From the NCBI GenBank assembly GCA_964580315.1, contig CAZOKH010000121.1, positions 1 to 7,142 on the forward strand: 7,142 nt of DNA. Direction: 5' to 3'. Both the position numbers and the translations under genes were made by a program. Origin of the DNA: CAZOKH01 sp964580315 (GTDB lineage: Bacteria > Chloroflexota > Anaerolineae > Anaerolineales > Anaerolineaceae). Shown here in pieces: positions 6,901 through 7,142 of the stretch; within the stretch, counting starts at the first letter, position 1, and each line of letters begins with the position of its first letter. The notes beneath the pieces were generated by a model that saw only the letters and a list, made by a program, of their open reading frames with translations, did not search any database and was not told the DNA's origin.

Positions 6901-6966
6901 CAAACGGCATGGACATTCAACCAGTGTAAAACCATCATCGCCGCCTGCCCAGAATCACCGATCTAA
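3955..6966 (+). CDS. HTH-STAND (NB-ARC) ATPase with C-terminal TPR array, probable transcription regulator
   Basis: This 1003-residue protein looks like a signal-transducing STAND ATPase in the cytoplasm. Residues 1-128 form a helical N-terminal domain; 83-127 (WRPYLILNRQFIEGRSPEFL, then the LCIARGTYFAEQKRALDLL segment) resembles the helix-turn-helix of sigma-factor region 4, so DNA binding is likely. A polar linker (129-158) leads to the NTPase: FIGRE (164-168), Walker A GLPGIGKT (191-198), Walker B LLIIDD (270-275), sensor-like LLTTR (295-299) and GxLPLA (350-355). Residues 412-490 look like the winged-helix/ARC2 region, with YTLHQ (477-481) where plant and animal relatives have the MHD motif. 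From about 545 to 984 there are eleven TPR units in exact 40-residue register, a likely ligand- or protein-sensing surface. The ATG at 3955 has only a weak GAGAAG five bases upstream. It ends in tandem stops TAA TAG. Codon use is clearly less GC-rich than the hydroxylase genes. It may control the divergent glpF; a defence-type STAND sensor is an alternative. Architecture sure, role inferred. Confidence 0.92.
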   Translation: MLSDPDVHLNIRVIRCALRNWNSLKDLADNPLTGLALVESHRKTAGYTDSSTGRGLALRDILKDAIDSLRPENLPEHRLEKRWRPYLILNRQFIEGRSPEFLQEQLCIARGTYFAEQKRALDLLVDFLNQQEEQQINASSTQILKSNGNTSSPFLAPPRPTYPFIGRESLLASVKKMLLSPNPAASIALNGLPGIGKTRIALEMAYDDELRSQFPDGVLWVGLGCNPDIPALLGIWATALNIPPEWIAACSNLQERIALLHATINERKMLLIIDDAWKSDAALAFKLGGPHCAHLLTTRLPDIAIDFAGNHVVTVREMEPTECLELLSAFSPNLLFENPEIIHSLVQSVGHLPLAIILMGRHLHKFTFKAQSRRLSEALLSLKQTRYRLSLSEQVSPLEINSQLSASTPLSLQAAIDLSVSILDTEAHQALIALSIFPPKPNNFSEEAALAVASVTTSSLDTLVDVGLMECLPPDRYTLHQTISDYARLQSRDHAAIIRLVDYFTDYAEKNQAAYAQLDKEMVNLLSACEAAYQMSLFENLVRLANALYSFLETRGFYQVCLQLLQRALEAAQNLEDANQLATILFNLGDLEVRCGQFQPAKTHLEQSIETSHSAQNYFIETSANFSLANNNMYRGDWESSRLLYENAILNCQKWGFQNLEDWVLAGLSYASEELCDYQASLNYLEQALRACQKTGNSRVMGWAHYNYCITYLPMGKYALARQHADQCAAYYNALNDLRGIAWLTYSYGRIARKEGDYVTAKNHFIESRQSFEKLGDFMGLAFAIHNFGLVAHEMGDRETAVEAYQKALAIFQKIGCGVGESPCNLNLGKLYRQEGDSTNARALLQKTYHFCSKNNHHRGAAIALSNPALIQWESGEKQASQISARQAVQINRKIGAPSDLAYSLTCQGEIALAAGNWQEARTAFSEACDIRRSLGQHFLIWEPLGGLARTAMLEGDLQRAQSLAQQVLAMLAESPRPACVNQTAWTFNQCKTIIAACPESPI
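5587..6906 (+). repeat. Eleven in-register TPR-coding units (120-bp period)
   Basis: Within the STAND protein, the Gly at the first helix turn of each unit falls exactly 40 residues apart: 556, 596, 636, (Cys) 676, 716, 756, 796, 836, 876, 916 and 956. It is usually followed by Asp/Asn/Glu/Phe and often an aromatic residue. The motif around it reads roughly LGxLxxxxGDYxxAxxxxxxAL. The DNA units have diverged and are not tandem nucleotide repeats, so the conserved spacing reflects selection for a regular superhelix. Unit borders are approximate. Confidence 0.85.
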
Positions 6967-6982
6967 TAGTGTAAACGCCATT

Positions 6983-6999
6983 TCACCGGTCAGCGGTGA
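6983..6999 (+). other. Small hairpin behind the STAND gene
   Basis: TCACCG (6983-6988) pairs with CGGTGA (6994-6999) over the loop GTCAG, 16 bases after the stop at 6966. No T tract follows, so it does not qualify as an intrinsic terminator by itself. Confidence 0.4.
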
Positions 7000-7018
7000 G
7001 CCGTCCCACAATCAATCG

Positions 7019-7074
7019 GCATCCTGGTTTGATCATTCCTCTCCTCACCGAGATGCGGTTAGGATTGTCTGGGG
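7019..7074 (+). repeat. 56-bp direct repeat, copy B
   Basis: This is the second copy of the repeat at 2538-2593, same strand, with six mismatches. Like copy A it follows the 3' end of a plus-strand gene, here 52 bases after the stop. The inner stem is kept except for one C-A mismatch (7024/7051). The right arm of the large hairpin seen in copy A is absent here: similarity stops where the hairpin loop of copy A begins, and a different sequence follows. Confidence 0.85.
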
Positions 7075-7086
7075 TCAAAAAAACAG

Positions 7087-7130
7087 CCCCTTCCCTCGCG
7101 AAGCGCCCACGAAGTGGGTCAGGGAAGGGG
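7087..7130. repeat. Branched (three-way) inverted repeat element
   Basis: The outer arms CCCCTTCCCT (7087-7096) and AGGGAAGGGG (7121-7130) are perfectly complementary. Between them lie two back-to-back hairpins, CGC-GAA-GCG (7097-7105) and CCCAC-GAA-GTGGG (7106-7118), both with a GAA loop, plus two unpaired bases. The whole folds as a three-way junction in DNA or RNA. Such GC-rich folding elements usually occur in many intergenic copies; the sequence running on to 7142 suggests it continues past the window. It could also end transcription behind the STAND gene. Confidence 0.8.
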
Positions 7131-7142
7131 TTGGGGTTAGGT

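Noticed and set aside
2538..7074. The 56-bp repeats as ends of an insertion sequence or a short CRISPR-like array
   Set aside because: The copies are direct, not inverted, with no transposase between them, and two copies 4.4 kb apart with genes in between are not an array.

Overview
The window looks like chromosomal DNA from a bacterium, most plausibly a member of the Chloroflexota (Anaerolineae-like). This is inferred from the large HTH-STAND-TPR regulator, whose N-terminal domain and layout resemble proteins common in that phylum, and from a branched hairpin repeat at the right edge of a kind I associate with such genomes. No rRNA or other taxonomic marker is present, so the assignment is tentative.

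Left part (1-2534, plus strand, GC-rich): the 3' end of a [2Fe-2S] subunit gene, then a complete molybdopterin-binding large subunit of the xanthine dehydrogenase/aldehyde oxidase family. The two overlap by four bases (ATGA) and form the end of a molybdenum hydroxylase operon; any FAD subunit would lie upstream, outside the window. The large subunit keeps the molybdopterin motifs and the catalytic Glu. It has Gly where xanthine-specific enzymes carry the substrate-binding Glu, so xanthine is unlikely to be its substrate.

Middle part (2535-3954): a convergent intergenic region with a 56-bp repeat copy, a strong hairpin behind the hydroxylase operon, and a good intrinsic terminator for the opposite strand. 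Then comes a minus-strand aquaglyceroporin of GlpF type (2791-3555). About 400 bp of divergent promoter region follow, containing a TATAAT box, two short palindromes and a possible structured leader.

Right part (3955-6966, plus strand, visibly lower GC): a 1003-residue protein with a sigma-region-4-like helix-turn-helix, an NB-ARC-type STAND ATPase module, a winged-helix-like region and eleven TPR units in an exact 40-residue register. It is probably a ligand- or partner-gated transcription regulator. Its divergent position suggests, without proof, that it controls the glycerol channel.

Right edge (6967-7142): a second copy of the 56-bp repeat, in the same orientation as the first, followed by a repeat that folds into a three-way branched structure and probably continues beyond the window. 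The two 56-bp copies bracket the whole lower-GC glpF/regulator segment. I see no transposase, integrase, CRISPR array, tRNA or rRNA. I see no clear-cut new biological system; the best leads are the repeat-bracketed segment, the branched repeat and the uncharacterised STAND regulator.
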